DNA of 6,075 bases from NCBI GenBank assembly GCA_019347995.1, contig JAHWKH010000165.1, forward strand, positions 1 through 6,075, read 5' to 3'. This DNA comes from Gemmatimonadota bacterium. GTDB taxonomy: Bacteria; Gemmatimonadota; Gemmatimonadetes; Longimicrobiales; UBA6960. A program made the translations under genes and the position numbers. The notes below the pieces were generated by a model that was given only the letters and a program-made list of their open reading frames with translations, did not search any database and had not been told where the DNA came from. Shown one piece after another: positions 5,961-6,075 of this stretch; the first letter of the stretch is position 1; each line of letters begins with the position of its first letter.

Positions 5961-6075
5961 CGGTTCGTACCCGTCGGCAGCGGCGGCGGGCGGCTCGGGT
6001 TGGCCCTGAGGCACCGGCACCGACGGAGCGGGAAGGGACGGAAGACCATGGCGTCGAGCTTGGCGCGACCGCCGC
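5957..6075 (-). CDS. Likely C-terminal fragment of the gene upstream of the transferase
   Basis: On the minus strand a frame is open from the right edge and stops at TGA 5959-5957, overlapping the transferase ATG as ATGA. It encodes about 38 visible residues including AKLDAMVFRPFP and a Pro/Arg-rich end. Third positions over 5958-6047 are more G/C-rich in this frame (about 4 of 30 A/T) than in the N-terminally extended transferase frame (about 8 of 30). The same 4-bp overlap is used three times elsewhere in this window. The fragment is too short to assign to a family. Carrier-protein-containing synthases are common neighbours of such transferases, but nothing here shows that. The alternative is a divergent plus-strand gene starting at ATG 6048. 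Confidence 0.4.
   Translation of the reverse strand, partial: GGRAKLDAMVFRPFPLRRCRCLRANPSRPPPLPTGTNR

Noticed and set aside
5344..6009. Plus-strand open frames opposite the transferase, including the one from 5207
   Set aside because: The minus strand carries all transferase motifs. The opposite frames give Ser/Arg/Ala/Pro-rich sequence only.
6048..6075. Plus-strand ATG with a purine-rich leader (GGAAGGGA at 6031-6038) as the start of a divergent gene
   Set aside because: Possible but less favoured: only nine codons are visible, and the minus-strand frame in the same place ends in an ATGA overlap with the transferase. Sequence beyond the edge would decide.
1..6075. CRISPR arrays, tRNA or rRNA genes, insertion sequences, riboswitches
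   Set aside because: No spaced direct repeats, cloverleaf, transposase or terminal inverted repeats were seen. Almost every base lies in a well-supported gene.

Overview
The window is very GC-rich (about 70% or more by eye) with strong G/C preference at third codon positions. Two predicted exported proteins and an outer-membrane-type beta-barrel point to a bacterium with an outer membrane. The NtrB/NtrC-type regulators, the 'SGQ' signal-peptide ends and the style of phosphopantetheinyl transferase would fit Gemmatimonadota or a myxobacterium-like lineage. This placement is inference; nothing in the window fixes the taxon.

Layout. Bases 1-5158 form one tightly packed plus-strand operon. It holds the tail of an unrecognised gene (to 194), a membrane histidine kinase (197-1645), a sigma-54 activator of the NtrC family (1642-3063), an exported coiled-coil protein (3060-4010) and an exported beta-barrel protein (4007-5158). 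Junctions are a 2-bp gap, then ATGA, ATGA and GTGA overlaps of 4 bp each, so translation is probably coupled along the whole set. Bases 5159-5234 are a short convergent intergenic spacer with a strong GC hairpin. On the minus strand, 5235-5960 encodes a 4'-phosphopantetheinyl transferase. Upstream of it, overlapping by another ATGA, is the likely 3' end of a further minus-strand gene that runs off the window.

How the genes may work together. The kinase probably senses something in the periplasm through a Cache/PAS-like domain and phosphorylates the NtrC-type activator, which then opens sigma-54 promoters. The two downstream genes have no recognised family. They would place a periplasmic helical protein and an outer-membrane barrel under, or in surveillance by, this two-component system. 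That four-gene unit is the best candidate for an undescribed envelope system here. The phosphopantetheinyl transferase belongs to a different transcription unit and would activate carrier proteins, perhaps of a polyketide or fatty-acid type synthase encoded beyond the right edge.

The most distinctive protein is the transferase. Its motif order (Gly-Val-Asp, then Trp-x-x-Lys-Glu, then Ser-Leu-Ser-His at the C-terminus) is that of AcpS, but its length is that of the two-domain Sfp type, so it looks like Sfp with its halves swapped. There is no gene-free stretch longer than 76 bases, and no RNA gene, CRISPR array or mobile element was seen.
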